The notes under the pieces: model-generated
The model's input: the letters and a program-made list of their open reading frames with translations, nothing else
What the model was told of the DNA's origin: nothing
Database searches by the model: none
Translations under genes and position numbers: made by a program
NCBI GenBank assembly: GCA_036796975.1
Contig: DAIRBY010000013.1
Coordinates: forward strand, 4,950-68,949
From: UBA8190 sp003453695
Lineage (GTDB): Bacteria; Actinomycetota; Acidimicrobiia; Acidimicrobiales; UBA8190
DNA: 64,000 nt
Direction of reading: 5' to 3'
Shown here: in pieces, positions 15,732 to 24,215 of the stretch
Layout: the number at the start of each line of letters is the position of its first letter
How positions within the stretch are numbered: position 1 is the stretch's first letter

Positions 15732-16943
15732 GTGGCCATCTCCGTCAACGACTTGGAGCTGCCCGGCCTGGACGTCGTCGGCGTCGAGCGGGCTGTCGCG
15801 CTCACCGAGGTGGCGAACGCCCGCCGCCGTCACTGGCTGGCCCGGACCCCGCTCGGGTACATGGTCACCACCTACGAGGACGCCGTGTCCGTGCTACGTG
15901 ACCGCCGCTTCCATTCGGCGCTCTCGCTCCTTCCCGACATGGCCGGGCTCACGAACGGCGACGACGACTTCCTGAGCCGCAGACGGCGGTCGATCCTCTC
16001 CATGGAGGGCGACGAGCACGCCCGGCTGCGACGGCTGGTGGCACCCGCCTTCACGCCCGCTTCGGCAGAACGGCTCCGGCCCTTCATGGCCGAGGTGATG
16101 ACGGGCCTCGTCTCCGCCGTCGCGGACCGGGGCAGCGCCGAGTTGGTGAGCGAGATCTGCGAGCCCTATCCGGTCCCGGTCATCTGCGAGCTGCTGGGCG
16201 CGCCCAAAGAAGACTGGCGCCTCTTCTCGGACTGGGCCACCGACATCTTCCGCATCTTCAACCAGAACATCGTGGGCGATCTCCCCCTCATCATGAAGGC
16301 CACTGCCGAGCTCGACGAATACGTGCGGGCCATGGTCGAGCGCCGTCGTCGTCAACCGGCCGACGATCTCCTGTCCGACCTCATCGCCATCGAGGAGGCC
16401 GGAGACCGGCTCTCCACCGACGAGCTCGTCATGCTGGCCGAGGCCGTGCTCATGGCCGGCACCGACACCACCCGCAACCAACTGGCCTGCGCCCTGGCCT
16501 TGCTGACCGAGCATCCCGACCAGTGGGCCCGCCTGGGTGAGGAGCCCGGCCTGGTGGCGCGGGCGGTCGAGGAGACCATGCGATTCCTCGGAGCGGTGCG
16601 CGCCACGGGGAGGATGGCGTCCGAGGACATCGAGTACCGCGGCGTGCTGTTCCCCACCGGCACGATCGTGGCGGTGAGCCTGGCCGGGGCCAACCGTGAC
16701 CCGTCGGTGTTCGAGGCACCCGACACCTACGACATCGGCGCCGAGCGCGCCACCCAGCAGCTCACCTTCGGTTCGGGCATCCACCACTGCCTCGGTGCCG
16801 CCCTGGCCCGAGCCGAGCTGCAAGAAGCCCTCCCCCTCCTGGCCCAGCGCCTCCCCCGCCTGCGCATCGAGGGCAGCGTGGAGTGGAAGCCGGCCACCTT
16901 CGGGATCTGGGGACCGGCCCGCTTGCCGGCGCGCTGGGAGTAA
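15732..16943 (+). CDS. Cytochrome P450
   Basis: 403-residue soluble bacterial P450. The I-helix oxygen motif is AGTDTTR near residues 241-247, the ExxR helix is in VEETMRFLGAVR, and the heme loop FGSGIHHCLGAALAR has its thiolate Cys near residue 353. It depends on separate ferredoxin and reductase, not encoded here. Position in the ltp2-DUF35 operon suggests a sterol, bile-acid or other polycyclic substrate; the subfamily cannot be fixed, and it differs from the P450 at 48259. The GTG start is 10 bp after the DUF35 stop. Confidence 0.93.
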   Translation: MAISVNDLELPGLDVVGVERAVALTEVANARRRHWLARTPLGYMVTTYEDAVSVLRDRRFHSALSLLPDMAGLTNGDDDFLSRRRRSILSMEGDEHARLRRLVAPAFTPASAERLRPFMAEVMTGLVSAVADRGSAELVSEICEPYPVPVICELLGAPKEDWRLFSDWATDIFRIFNQNIVGDLPLIMKATAELDEYVRAMVERRRRQPADDLLSDLIAIEEAGDRLSTDELVMLAEAVLMAGTDTTRNQLACALALLTEHPDQWARLGEEPGLVARAVEETMRFLGAVRATGRMASEDIEYRGVLFPTGTIVAVSLAGANRDPSVFEAPDTYDIGAERATQQLTFGSGIHHCLGAALARAELQEALPLLAQRLPRLRIEGSVEWKPATFGIWGPARLPARWE

Positions 16944-16952
16944 CCGCCGCAG

Positions 16953-17945
16953 GTGCACAGCCCTCTGCGCAGGATGAGGATCGGGCTGGGGGCCTTCGCC
17001 CTGGTCCTCGTGGGCGGCACCGTCGGGTATCTCGTCCTCGGCTTCGGGCTCCTCGACGCCGTGTATCAGACGGTGGTGACCGTGACGACGGTCGGGCTGG
17101 GGCCGGTCCGGCCCCTGCACATGGCCGGGAAGCTCTTCACCATCGTGCTGATCCTCGTGGGTGTGGGGACGGCCCTCTACACCTTCTCGTCCGTGCTCGA
17201 GATACTCATCGAAGGCCACATGCGCGATCTCATGAGGAGGCGCCGAATGGAACGGGCCATCGACCGGATGTCCGGCCACGTCATCGTGTGCGGCTGGGGA
17301 CGGGTGGGACGAGAAGTGGCGCGCTTTCTGTCCAATTCCGGCCGGCAGGTGGTGGTGGTCGACAGGAACCCCGAGCGGCTGGACACCGTTCCCCACCCGG
17401 CGGTGCTGGGCGACGTGGCAGAGGACAGCACCCTCGACGAGGCGGGGATCGGCCGGGCGGCCACGCTGGTGGCGGCGCTCGAGACCGACGCCGACAACCT
17501 CTACGTCACCCTGTCCGCCCGGGCGGCTCGTCCCGATCTCCAGATCATCGCCCGGGCCCGCAACGAGTCGTCGGAGGCCAAGCTCCTGCGGGCCGGCGCC
17601 GACCGGGTCGTGAATCCCCAACAGTTGGGCGGGGACCGGATGGCGTCGCTGGTGACGCAGCCGCACGTGGTCGACTTCATCGACGTCGTCATGCACGACG
17701 GCACCCTGGAGTTCCGCCTGGCCGAGGTCCCGGTGGGCATCGCCTCTCCCATCGCCGGCAACTCACTGTCGGCCACCAGGGTCCACGACCGCACCGGCGC
17801 CCTGGTGCTGGCCGTCCGCCGCCGAGGAGGCGACTTCGTCACCAACCCGTCGCCCCACGTGGAGATCGAGCCCGGCGACGTGATGATCAGCGTCGGCACT
17901 GCCGACCAGCTGGAGGCGCTCAGCCGCTTCGCCGCCGAGCAGTAG
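16953..17945 (+). CDS. Two-TM potassium channel with RCK/TrkA domains
   Basis: 330 residues. Order: TM1 (LGAFALVLVGGTVGYLVLG), pore loop with filter TTVGLG near residue 47, TM2 (LFTIVLILVGVGTALYTFS), then a TrkA-N/RCK Rossmann domain (HVIVCGWGRVGREVARFL, VVVDRNPERL) and a TrkA-C domain ending near residue 325. The architecture is that of MthK-like channels. The filter has Leu in place of the usual Tyr or Phe (TVGYG/TVGFG). The GTG is 9 bp after the P450 stop, but function is unrelated and co-transcription may be incidental. Confidence 0.9.
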   Translation: MHSPLRRMRIGLGAFALVLVGGTVGYLVLGFGLLDAVYQTVVTVTTVGLGPVRPLHMAGKLFTIVLILVGVGTALYTFSSVLEILIEGHMRDLMRRRRMERAIDRMSGHVIVCGWGRVGREVARFLSNSGRQVVVVDRNPERLDTVPHPAVLGDVAEDSTLDEAGIGRAATLVAALETDADNLYVTLSARAARPDLQIIARARNESSEAKLLRAGADRVVNPQQLGGDRMASLVTQPHVVDFIDVVMHDGTLEFRLAEVPVGIASPIAGNSLSATRVHDRTGALVLAVRRRGGDFVTNPSPHVEIEPGDVMISVGTADQLEALSRFAAEQ

Positions 17946-17961
17946 GGTGAAAAATTAAGTT

Positions 17962-17979
17962 GATACTTACATAAGTGTC
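17962..17979. promoter_or_regulatory. Palindromic operator before ArsR-type gene
   Basis: An 18-bp near-perfect inverted repeat, GATACTTACATAAGTGTC, contains a perfect core ACTTA-CA-TAAGT (17965-17976). It lies in an unusually AT-rich gap ending 11 bp before the GTG of the ArsR gene. Position and form fit an ArsR/SmtB autoregulatory operator overlapping the promoter. Confidence 0.55.
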
Positions 17980-17989
17980 TGCTTAGATA

Positions 17990-18325
17990 GTGGATGTGGA
18001 CGCGGCGCTCAAGGCCCTCGGCGAACCTCGGCGCAGGGCCATCCTCCGACTGGTGTGGTCCCAGGAGCTGGCGGCCACCGGCATCGCCGACCGCTTTCAG
18101 GACGTCACCCGTCCGGCCATCTCCCAACATCTGGCCGTGCTCAAAGAGGCCAAGCTCGTGACCGAACGACGTGACGGCACGCGCCGGCTGTACCGGGCCA
18201 ACACCGACACCATGGCGGAGCTGCGCGCCTTCCTCGACGACTACTGGACGTCCGGCCTGGAGCGACTGCGCGACGTCGCCGAGGCCGCCGAAACCCGCAA
18301 ACGACAGAAGAAAGGCAGGAAGTGA
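17990..18325 (+). CDS. ArsR-family winged-helix repressor
   Basis: 111 residues. The winged helix is plain: LKALGEPRRRAILRLVWSQ, VTRPAISQHLAVLKEAKLVTERRDGTRRLYRA. There are no cysteine clusters for metal binding. It belongs to the subgroup usually paired with an SRPBCC/AHSA1 protein, as here: the SRPBCC start overlaps this stop. GTG at 17990 is used; GTG 17996 is an alternative. There is no clear Shine-Dalgarno sequence, so the message may be leaderless or nearly so. Self-repression through the palindrome at 17962 is inferred. Confidence 0.88.
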   Translation: MDVDAALKALGEPRRRAILRLVWSQELAATGIADRFQDVTRPAISQHLAVLKEAKLVTERRDGTRRLYRANTDTMAELRAFLDDYWTSGLERLRDVAEAAETRKRQKKGRK

Positions 18326-18774
18326 TGGCCGAGCTCGTCCGCGAGATCATGATCGACGCCACCCCGGAGACCATCTGGCCGTTCCTCACCGAACCGGGCA
18401 GGCACGTCGAATGGGACGGCACCGTCGCCGAGATCGACCCCCGGCCCGGCGGCGTCTACCGCGTGCTGGTGGCCGGGAAGTTCCAGTCGGCAGGTGAGTA
18501 CGTCGAGGTCGTGGACAAGGAGAAGGTCGTCTTCACCTTCGGCTGGGAGCAGGAAGGACATCCCATCCCCCCGGGGTCGACCACCGTCGAGATCACGCTG
18601 CACCCCGAAGGAGACAAGACCCGGGTCCGGCTCGTGCACCGGGGACTGCCCGAAGATGCCGTCGCCGATCACGGCCACGGTTGGGAGCACTACCTGGGCA
18701 GGCTGGCCATCGCCGCCACCGGCGGTCAGCCGGGGCCAGACGTGCCGCCGTCTGACGCCGGCGAGGCCGGTTGA
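18325..18774 (+). CDS. SRPBCC (AHSA1-like) protein
   Basis: 149 residues with the START-like fold pattern: REIMIDATPETIWPFLTEPGRHVEWDG, DPRPGGVYRV, VVFTFGWEQEGHPIPPGSTTVEITL, and a C-terminal helix GWEHYLGRLAIAA. Proteins of this type bind a hydrophobic ligand in a central cavity; no enzyme activity can be assigned. The ATG at 18325 is chosen over GTG 18322 because AGGA then lies at better spacing. It overlaps the ArsR stop (TGATG), an arrangement conserved in many actinobacteria. Confidence 0.88.
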   Translation: MAELVREIMIDATPETIWPFLTEPGRHVEWDGTVAEIDPRPGGVYRVLVAGKFQSAGEYVEVVDKEKVVFTFGWEQEGHPIPPGSTTVEITLHPEGDKTRVRLVHRGLPEDAVADHGHGWEHYLGRLAIAATGGQPGPDVPPSDAGEAG

Positions 18775-18828
18775 CGCCGGGCGCGGCCGCCGCCGCGTCG
18801 CTGGCGGCTCGTGTGCTACAAGCGGGTC

Positions 18829-19089
18829 ATGTGCCGAAACATCACGACGTTGCGCGGCCTCGAACCGGCGGCCACGCCCGAGGAGATCGCCGCAGCGGCC
18901 CGGCAGTACGTCCGCAAGGTGAGTGGGGTGACCGTGGTCAACCCCCGAACGGAGCCCGCCTTCGAAGAGGCGGTGGCAACCGTCGCCGAGGCCACCACCC
19001 GGCTGCTGGCTGAGCTTCCCGCCCGCCGCCAGCCTCCTCCGACCCTGCCGCCGCTGCGGCGGATCCAGCGGGACGCAGCGGCGCGCTGA
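18829..19089 (+). CDS. DUF2277 family small protein
   Basis: 86 residues starting MCRNITTLRGLEPAATPEEI, the hallmark N-terminus of DUF2277, followed by AARQYVRKVSGVTV and EAVATVAEATTRLLAEL, and a proline-rich tail. The function of this widespread actinobacterial family is unknown. ATG 18829 is used because family members begin MCRNI; an in-frame GTG 18 nt upstream would add six unlikely residues. Confidence 0.88.
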   Translation: MCRNITTLRGLEPAATPEEIAAAARQYVRKVSGVTVVNPRTEPAFEEAVATVAEATTRLLAELPARRQPPPTLPPLRRIQRDAAAR

Positions 19090-19118
19090 GGCGAGGGGCC
19101 CTGTCAGACTTGGGCTCG

Positions 19119-19946
19119 GTGATCCTCCTCGGCACCGACTGGGCCACCATCTCGTCCCTGGCCACGGCGGGCGGGACTCTCGTGCTGGCCGTCGCCACCT
19201 TCTCGGCAGTGCGCGCCTCCAACCGTTCGGCGCGCATCGCTGAGGCGGCCTTGCAGGAGCAGCGTCGGCCTGTGCTCGCCCCGTCGCGTTTTGACGACCC
19301 TCCCCAGAAGATCATGTTCCTCGAGGGCAACTGGCTGAGGGCCGAGGGTGGCCGGGCCGCCGTCGAGGTCGTCGAGGGCACCGTGTACCTGGCCATCAGC
19401 TTGCGAAATGTCGGTAGCGGGATGGGCGTGTGTCAAGGCTGGACCGCCTGGGTGGGCCTGGGCACGACCCTCGACCAGGTCGACCATGCTCCCCCCGACC
19501 AGTTCCGCATGCAGACCCGTGATCTGTACGTGCCGGCCGGGGACATCGGCATGTGGCAAGGGGCGCTGCGGGACCCCGACGACGAGGTGCGGGCCGGGCT
19601 CGAGAAGGCGATCCTGACCCGGGAGCGGATCTCGGTGGAACTGTTGTACTCCGACCAGGTCGGCCTGCAGCGCACCATCTCGCGCTTCGGCCTGATCCCG
19701 ACCGGCGACATGTGGATCGCCAACCTCAACCGGCACTGGTTCCTCGATCGCCAGGGACCGCGGCCGGAGGAGGCCACCCTGGCAGCGGCACAGACGATCC
19801 TTCGCGAGCAGGACGCGGCAATGCAAAGACGATGGGCGGTGAACAGTGGAGGACCGGTCGTCGAGCCCGACGACGATGGTCCAGTGGATGCAGGCCCGAT
19901 CATCGAGCCGACCCGTCCTGCCGGCACCTCCGATTCGCCGCCGTGA
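19119..19946 (+). CDS. Hypothetical protein with N-terminal membrane anchor
   Basis: 275 residues. One hydrophobic helix (ISSLATAGGTLVLAVATFSAV) is followed by a charged coil (RASNRSARIAEAALQEQRRPVLAPSR as consecutive parts) and a beta-rich soluble domain with LAISLRNVGSGMGVCQGW. Such membrane-anchored actinobacterial proteins have no known role. Start is either GTG 19119 or TTG 19110; I chose GTG. The TGA overlaps the GTG of the next gene (GTGA), so the two are probably translated together. Confidence 0.75.
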   Translation: MILLGTDWATISSLATAGGTLVLAVATFSAVRASNRSARIAEAALQEQRRPVLAPSRFDDPPQKIMFLEGNWLRAEGGRAAVEVVEGTVYLAISLRNVGSGMGVCQGWTAWVGLGTTLDQVDHAPPDQFRMQTRDLYVPAGDIGMWQGALRDPDDEVRAGLEKAILTRERISVELLYSDQVGLQRTISRFGLIPTGDMWIANLNRHWFLDRQGPRPEEATLAAAQTILREQDAAMQRRWAVNSGGPVVEPDDDGPVDAGPIIEPTRPAGTSDSPP

Positions 19947-20287
19947 CGCCGGCTTTGTACTTCAGCCCTTCCTGCTCGAAGTGCCGGACGGCCCAGTCGA
20001 TCCTCGATGAGCACCACGTCGAGGCGCAGGTGGTGCGCTATCTCGACGTACCGCCGACCCAGCAGGAGCTCAAGCGGCTCATGGCCCTGCTCGGGATCGA
20101 CGACCCTCGGCAGATGATGCGCACGGGTGAAGCCCTCTACGCCGAGCTGCGGCTCCAGGACGCAACCCGGGACGAGCTCCTCGACGCCATCGTCGCCCAT
20201 CCCATCCTGCTCGAGCGGCCCATCTTCGTCTGCGGCGACCGGGCCGTCATCGCCCGGCCGCCCGAGCGCCTGCTCGAGCTGTTGTGA
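19943..20287 (+). CDS. arsC: ArsC/Spx-family arsenate reductase-like protein
   Basis: 114 residues, thioredoxin-fold ArsC family. FSPSCSKCRTAQ carries Cys11 and Cys14; HHVEAQVVRYLDVPPTQQELKRL follows in parts; the C-terminal RPIFVCGDRAVIARPPE supplies the arginine motif typical of ArsC (RPI..G..A.I.RPPE). Real arsenate reduction is uncertain, since no arsenite pump or arsenic operon is near and YffB-like relatives have other roles. The GTG start overlaps the stop of the upstream hypothetical gene. Confidence 0.82.
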   Translation: MTPALYFSPSCSKCRTAQSILDEHHVEAQVVRYLDVPPTQQELKRLMALLGIDDPRQMMRTGEALYAELRLQDATRDELLDAIVAHPILLERPIFVCGDRAVIARPPERLLELL

Positions 20288-20318
20288 CCGAGCCGGCCGT
20301 GCGCCGCAAAGGACGGCC

Positions 20319-21017
20319 TCAGTACAGAGGGGACCAGGCCGAGGTGCGCAGCAGCTTGCTCTCCCAACGGTCCCGGTATCCCAGCGCCTCGTGCATGAAG
20401 GTGCCCGGGCCCCTGAACCGCTCGGGCACCTCGGTGGTGAGCAGCCGCAACAAGGCGTCGTGGTCGACGACCTTCTGCATGAGCACCGCCTCCTTGCGAC
20501 GGCCGGCGCCGAAGGCGGTGCGGAAGACCCCTTGGAACTCGAGCATCGGCGCCGGCGCCGCCACCATGGGGGCGTAGTAGCCCGTCTCCCAGAAAGAGAC
20601 GTAGTCGTCGATGGCGGCGTGCGGCCAGCCCGTGTCCTCCATGTACAGAGACAGCTCGTGCTCGGCCCCGTCGCTGGGGACGGCCCTCAGATCCAGGTCG
20701 CGCATGGGTGACCAGCTCACCGGCACGAGCAGCTTGGCGGAGACGTCGTGGCGCAGCTCGTCCACCTTCCGGGCCCAGTCCCGGAGGTCGCCGTCGTGGA
20801 CCCGCTCCATCAGCCGCTCGTAGGCGGCCCCGTCGGCAGCGGCGGTGATGGTCACGACGTGGTAGGCGGGCCCGCTGCCGTGCGCATGGTGGAGGTACCA
20901 CAGCAGCCGGGCGTCGTCGCTCTCGGCCAGCCGGGGCATCCACTCACTGCGGTAGGCGGCTTCGAAGGCGTCCTCGTCCCGGCCCCGGACCTGGTGGGTC
21001 TCGTGAAGGAGCAACAT
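20319..21017 (-). CDS. Hypothetical protein, NIPSNAP/dimeric alpha-beta barrel-like
   Basis: 232 residues. The N-terminal part (ETHQVRGRDEDAFEAAYRSEWMPRL, LLWYLHHAHGSGPAYHVVTITAA in pieces) has the pattern of ferredoxin-like dimeric barrels such as NIPSNAP or EthD. A second similar half ends with FRGPGTFMHEALGYRDRWE. No catalytic motif is evident. It is the last gene of the operon running from 25418 leftward; its ATG overlaps the LLM stop (ATGA). Proteins of this sort often accompany LLM oxidoreductases, but the role is unknown. Confidence 0.72.
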   Translation of the reverse strand: MLLLHETHQVRGRDEDAFEAAYRSEWMPRLAESDDARLLWYLHHAHGSGPAYHVVTITAAADGAAYERLMERVHDGDLRDWARKVDELRHDVSAKLLVPVSWSPMRDLDLRAVPSDGAEHELSLYMEDTGWPHAAIDDYVSFWETGYYAPMVAAPAPMLEFQGVFRTAFGAGRRKEAVLMQKVVDHDALLRLLTTEVPERFRGPGTFMHEALGYRDRWESKLLRTSAWSPLY

Positions 21018-21979
21018 CAGCGTCTCACCAGCGGGGCCACCGTCTCGCCGAAGGCGGCCATCTGCTCACACAGCTCCCCCGCCGAGCGGCTGGGGAAGCG
21101 CACCTGGATGTGGGAGACGCCCAGCTCGACCCAGCGGCGCAGATCCTCGGCCAGCTCCTCGGCACTCCCGGCTCTGGTCCACTTGGGAAGTCCTACGTCT
21201 CCGGCCCCCACATGGATCGGTCCTGCCAGGGCGCCGATGGCGATGGGCTCACCAGGTCGCAGCTCGTCGCGCCACTCGAGCAGGCGAGGGACCAGCTCCG
21301 CCATCTCGCTGTGTCGAGGCGTCTGCGGAAGCCAGCCCTCGCCCCGCAGCGCGGCTCGCCGCAGGGCGGCGGGCGAGGAACCGCCCACCCAGATGGGCGG
21401 CCGGGGCTGCTGCACGGGCCGGGGCCGAACCCCGAGGTCCGTGACCGGCCACGTAGGACCGGCCAGGGTGGGGAACTCGTGGACCAGTGCTGCGGCGATG
21501 CCGTCGATGGCCTCGTCGAGCAGGGCGCCACGCCGGGCGAAGTCGACGCCGGCCAACGCGAACTCCTCGGTGACATGGCCCGTACCCACCCCCACGATGA
21601 GCCGGCCTCCCGACAGGGCGTCCAAGGTGGCGAACTCCTTGGCGGCGCGAAGGGGATGGCGCAGCGCGGCGACGTAGACGTGGGAGAGGAGCCGCACGCG
21701 TGACGTGATCCCGGCCAGCCAGCCCAACGTGGCCACCGTGTCGTACCACGTCGTGCTCATGGCGTCGGCCAGACGGCGGGGGATGGCGGTGTGGTCGCAC
21801 ACCGCCACGTAGAAGAAGCCGCTCTCGTCAGCCTGGCGGGCCACCGCCGCCAGCTCGTCGGGACCTGCCTGCGTTTCCCACTGGTCGACGTAGATGGTCG
21901 ATTGGGACTGCACCGGCAGCTGGATGCCGAACACCACCTCGTCCTTGTCGATGATGGGGAGCGGGCTCGCTTCTGTCAC
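21017..21979 (-). CDS. LLM-class flavin/F420-dependent oxidoreductase
   Basis: 320-residue bacterial-luciferase-like TIM barrel. Typical blocks are FFYVAVCDHTAIPRRLAD, SHVYVAALRHPLRAAKEFATLD, LSGGRLIVGVGTGH and RPPIWVGGSSPAALRRAAL. Length and motifs fit the actinobacterial F420-dependent group, but FMN use is not excluded. The GTG at 21979 follows GAAGGA. It is the fourth gene of an operon after amidohydrolase and two acyl-CoA dehydrogenases, which suggests a redox step on the same acyl or ring substrate. Confidence 0.88.
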   Translation of the reverse strand: MTEASPLPIIDKDEVVFGIQLPVQSQSTIYVDQWETQAGPDELAAVARQADESGFFYVAVCDHTAIPRRLADAMSTTWYDTVATLGWLAGITSRVRLLSHVYVAALRHPLRAAKEFATLDALSGGRLIVGVGTGHVTEEFALAGVDFARRGALLDEAIDGIAAALVHEFPTLAGPTWPVTDLGVRPRPVQQPRPPIWVGGSSPAALRRAALRGEGWLPQTPRHSEMAELVPRLLEWRDELRPGEPIAIGALAGPIHVGAGDVGLPKWTRAGSAEELAEDLRRWVELGVSHIQVRFPSRSAGELCEQMAAFGETVAPLVRR

Positions 21980-22016
21980 GGGTGTTCCTTCTCTCGGCGG
22001 CGCCACGGCCGGCAGC

Positions 22017-23000
22017 TCAGAACCGCTCGGCCACGGTCTCGGTCAGCGACGACACCGGACCCAGGGACCGCAGCAGCACCTGGGCCCGCATCAGGTACAG
22101 GTGCGCCGGCACCTCCCAGGTGAAGCCCATGCCGCCGTGCACCTGGATGCAGGTGCGGGCGTTCAAGTCGGCGGCCTGGGCGGCGAGCAAGGCGGCGCCC
22201 GCCGTGGCGCGACCTGCGTCACCCACCTCCGGCTCGTCCAGGGTGACGGCGGCGGCGTGTACGGCAGCACGAGCGGTCTCCGTCCGCACCAGCATGTCCG
22301 CACACAGATGCTTCACCGCCTGGAAGGATCCGATGGGACGGTCGAATTGGCGGCGGTGCTTGGCGTACTCGACGGCCATCTCGGTGGTGGCGGCCGCCAT
22401 CCCCACGAGCAGGGCGCCGGTGAGGACGAGGTAGTGGCGCCACAACGCCGTCGCCACAGCGCCGTCACCGACGACGGTCCCCTCGGGCACGGCCGCCAGC
22501 TCCCACATGGGGGTGAGCGGGTCGAGGCCCCGCTCCAGCGCGCGGTTGTCGGCGTCGTCGGGCGCCACCGAAGACAGCGCCTCGTCACCGACCACGAGCA
22601 GCGCGCCCAGCGAGCCGAGGTCCTCCACGAGCAGCGGGAGGGCCTCGCTGTCCGTCGAGGACGAAGGCGCACGGAGCAGTCCCACCGGGACCTCTCCCGT
22701 CGCCGCTCCTTTCACCAGCCCGGCGGCGACATGGGTGGCGGCGAGCGGCCCCGGGACGAGCGCCCGGCCCAGCTCCTCGAACACCACAGCCGCGGCCGGC
22801 GTGCCGAGACCGGCGCCGCCGTCCTCCTCGGGGAGACCGAGGGAGAAGACACCGGCAGCGGCCAGCTCCCCCCAGTCGTCGAGATCGAGGACCCGGCGCC
22901 CTTCGCCGCGGCGCACCCGTTCCATCGGGAAGCGGCCGGCACACAGGCGGCGCATGCCGTCGGCCAGGGAACGCTCGTCCTCGGACAGCTCGAAGTCCAC
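22017..23000 (-). CDS. Acyl-CoA dehydrogenase, small (beta-type) subunit
   Basis: 327 residues, shorter than a stand-alone acyl-CoA dehydrogenase. The N-terminal helical domain (GVFSLGLPEEDGGAGLG, VFEELGRALVPGPLAATHV) and C-terminal FAD domain (RRQFDRPIGSFQAVKHLCADM, QVHGGMGFTWEVPAHLYL) are present, but the middle is divergent. Steroid-specific acyl-CoA dehydrogenases such as FadE26-FadE27 and FadE28-FadE29 work as alpha2beta2 heterotetramers encoded by adjacent genes. This gene and its neighbour 12 bp upstream have that layout. Confidence 0.88.
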   Translation of the reverse strand: MDFELSEDERSLADGMRRLCAGRFPMERVRRGEGRRVLDLDDWGELAAAGVFSLGLPEEDGGAGLGTPAAAVVFEELGRALVPGPLAATHVAAGLVKGAATGEVPVGLLRAPSSSTDSEALPLLVEDLGSLGALLVVGDEALSSVAPDDADNRALERGLDPLTPMWELAAVPEGTVVGDGAVATALWRHYLVLTGALLVGMAAATTEMAVEYAKHRRQFDRPIGSFQAVKHLCADMLVRTETARAAVHAAAVTLDEPEVGDAGRATAGAALLAAQAADLNARTCIQVHGGMGFTWEVPAHLYLMRAQVLLRSLGPVSSLTETVAERF

Positions 23001-23012
23001 GCTGCCCCCGGA

Positions 23013-24200
23013 TCAGCCCTTGGGCAGGGCCAGGATGCGCTCGGCCACGATGTTGCGCTGGATCTGCGAGGTGCCCGCCGCGATGGTGCGGGAGAACCCT
23101 CCCACCCACTGCTCGAGGAGGCGCACGTTCCCGAGCGGGCCGCTGCCGTCGGTGGCCTGCAATTGGTCCCAGCTGAGGCCGGCGGATTGCAGCAGGTCCA
23201 GTCCCAGCTGGGCCTGACGCTGGCGCAGCTCGGAGAAGGCGAGCTTGAACACGCTCCCTCCCAGCCCCGGCACTCCGGTGCGCGCCGCCTGCGACACGTT
23301 GCGGCGGGTGAGTGCCCACAAGGCGTCGAGCTCGGCGCCGAGCTGGCCGACCCGGTGGCGGATCTCGGGGTCACTCCAGCGACCAAGACGACGGGCCAGC
23401 TGCCGCATGTCACGCAGGTGCTCCATGGACTGGAGCAGCTCGCCCACGAAGGCGGTGCCGCGCTCGAAGCTGAGCGTGACCATCGACACCCGCCAGCCGT
23501 CGTTCTCCTCCCCCACCCGGTTGGCCACCGGCACGCGCACCTCGTCCAGGAACAGTTCGGCGAACTCGCTCGAGCCGGCGATGGTGCGCAGCGGGCGGAT
23601 CTCGATGCCGGGGCGGTCCATCTCCATGGCCAGCCACGTGATTCCTCTGTGCTTGCTCCCCTCGTCGGAGGTGCGCACCAGCAGCTCACAGAAGTCGGCC
23701 ACCTCGGCGTGCGACGTCCAGATCTTGGAACCGGTCACGACGTACTCGTCGCCCTGTCGCACCGCCCGGGTGCGCAGCGCCGCCAGGTCGCTGCCGGCGT
23801 CGGGCTCCGAGAAGCCCTGGCACCAGACCGCCTCGCCCCGGAGAATGGGGTGGAGGAAGCGGGCGCGCTGTTCGGGCGTGCCTTCGACGGCGATGGTGGG
23901 CCCGGCGTGGAGCAGGCCCACGAAGTTCACCCCCACGTAGGGGGCATGGGCACGTTCGCACTCCTCCAGGAAGACGAGCTGCTCGACGGGGCTGGCACCC
24001 CGGCCGCCGCCTTCCGGCGGCCAGTCGATGCCGGCGTAACCGGCGTCGTACAGCATGCGCTGCCAAGTGGTGTCGTAGGCCCGGCGCGCCGGCCAGTCGG
24101 TCAGGGCCGGGCGAGGCCCCAGGGTGGGCACCACCTGGGAGAGCCATTTCCGAAGCTCGGCGCGAAAGGCCTCTTCGGCCTCGCTGTAGCGCAGGTCCAC
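23013..24200 (-). CDS. Acyl-CoA dehydrogenase, large (alpha-type) subunit
   Basis: 395 residues. Family signatures are WCQGFSEPDAGSDLAALRTRA, VTGSKIWTSHAEVADFCELLVRT and the C-terminal GTSQIQRNIVAERILALPKG. An FERG sequence in the helix near residue 245 lies where FadE26-type enzymes carry the catalytic glutamate, so this is probably the catalytic partner of the pair. It introduces a double bond into an acyl-CoA, with electrons passing to an electron-transfer flavoprotein. It lies 15 bp after the amidohydrolase stop, in the same transcript. Confidence 0.9.
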   Translation of the reverse strand: MDLRYSEAEEAFRAELRKWLSQVVPTLGPRPALTDWPARRAYDTTWQRMLYDAGYAGIDWPPEGGGRGASPVEQLVFLEECERAHAPYVGVNFVGLLHAGPTIAVEGTPEQRARFLHPILRGEAVWCQGFSEPDAGSDLAALRTRAVRQGDEYVVTGSKIWTSHAEVADFCELLVRTSDEGSKHRGITWLAMEMDRPGIEIRPLRTIAGSSEFAELFLDEVRVPVANRVGEENDGWRVSMVTLSFERGTAFVGELLQSMEHLRDMRQLARRLGRWSDPEIRHRVGQLGAELDALWALTRRNVSQAARTGVPGLGGSVFKLAFSELRQRQAQLGLDLLQSAGLSWDQLQATDGSGPLGNVRLLEQWVGGFSRTIAAGTSQIQRNIVAERILALPKG

Positions 24201-24215
24201 GGCGACCTGTCCCGG

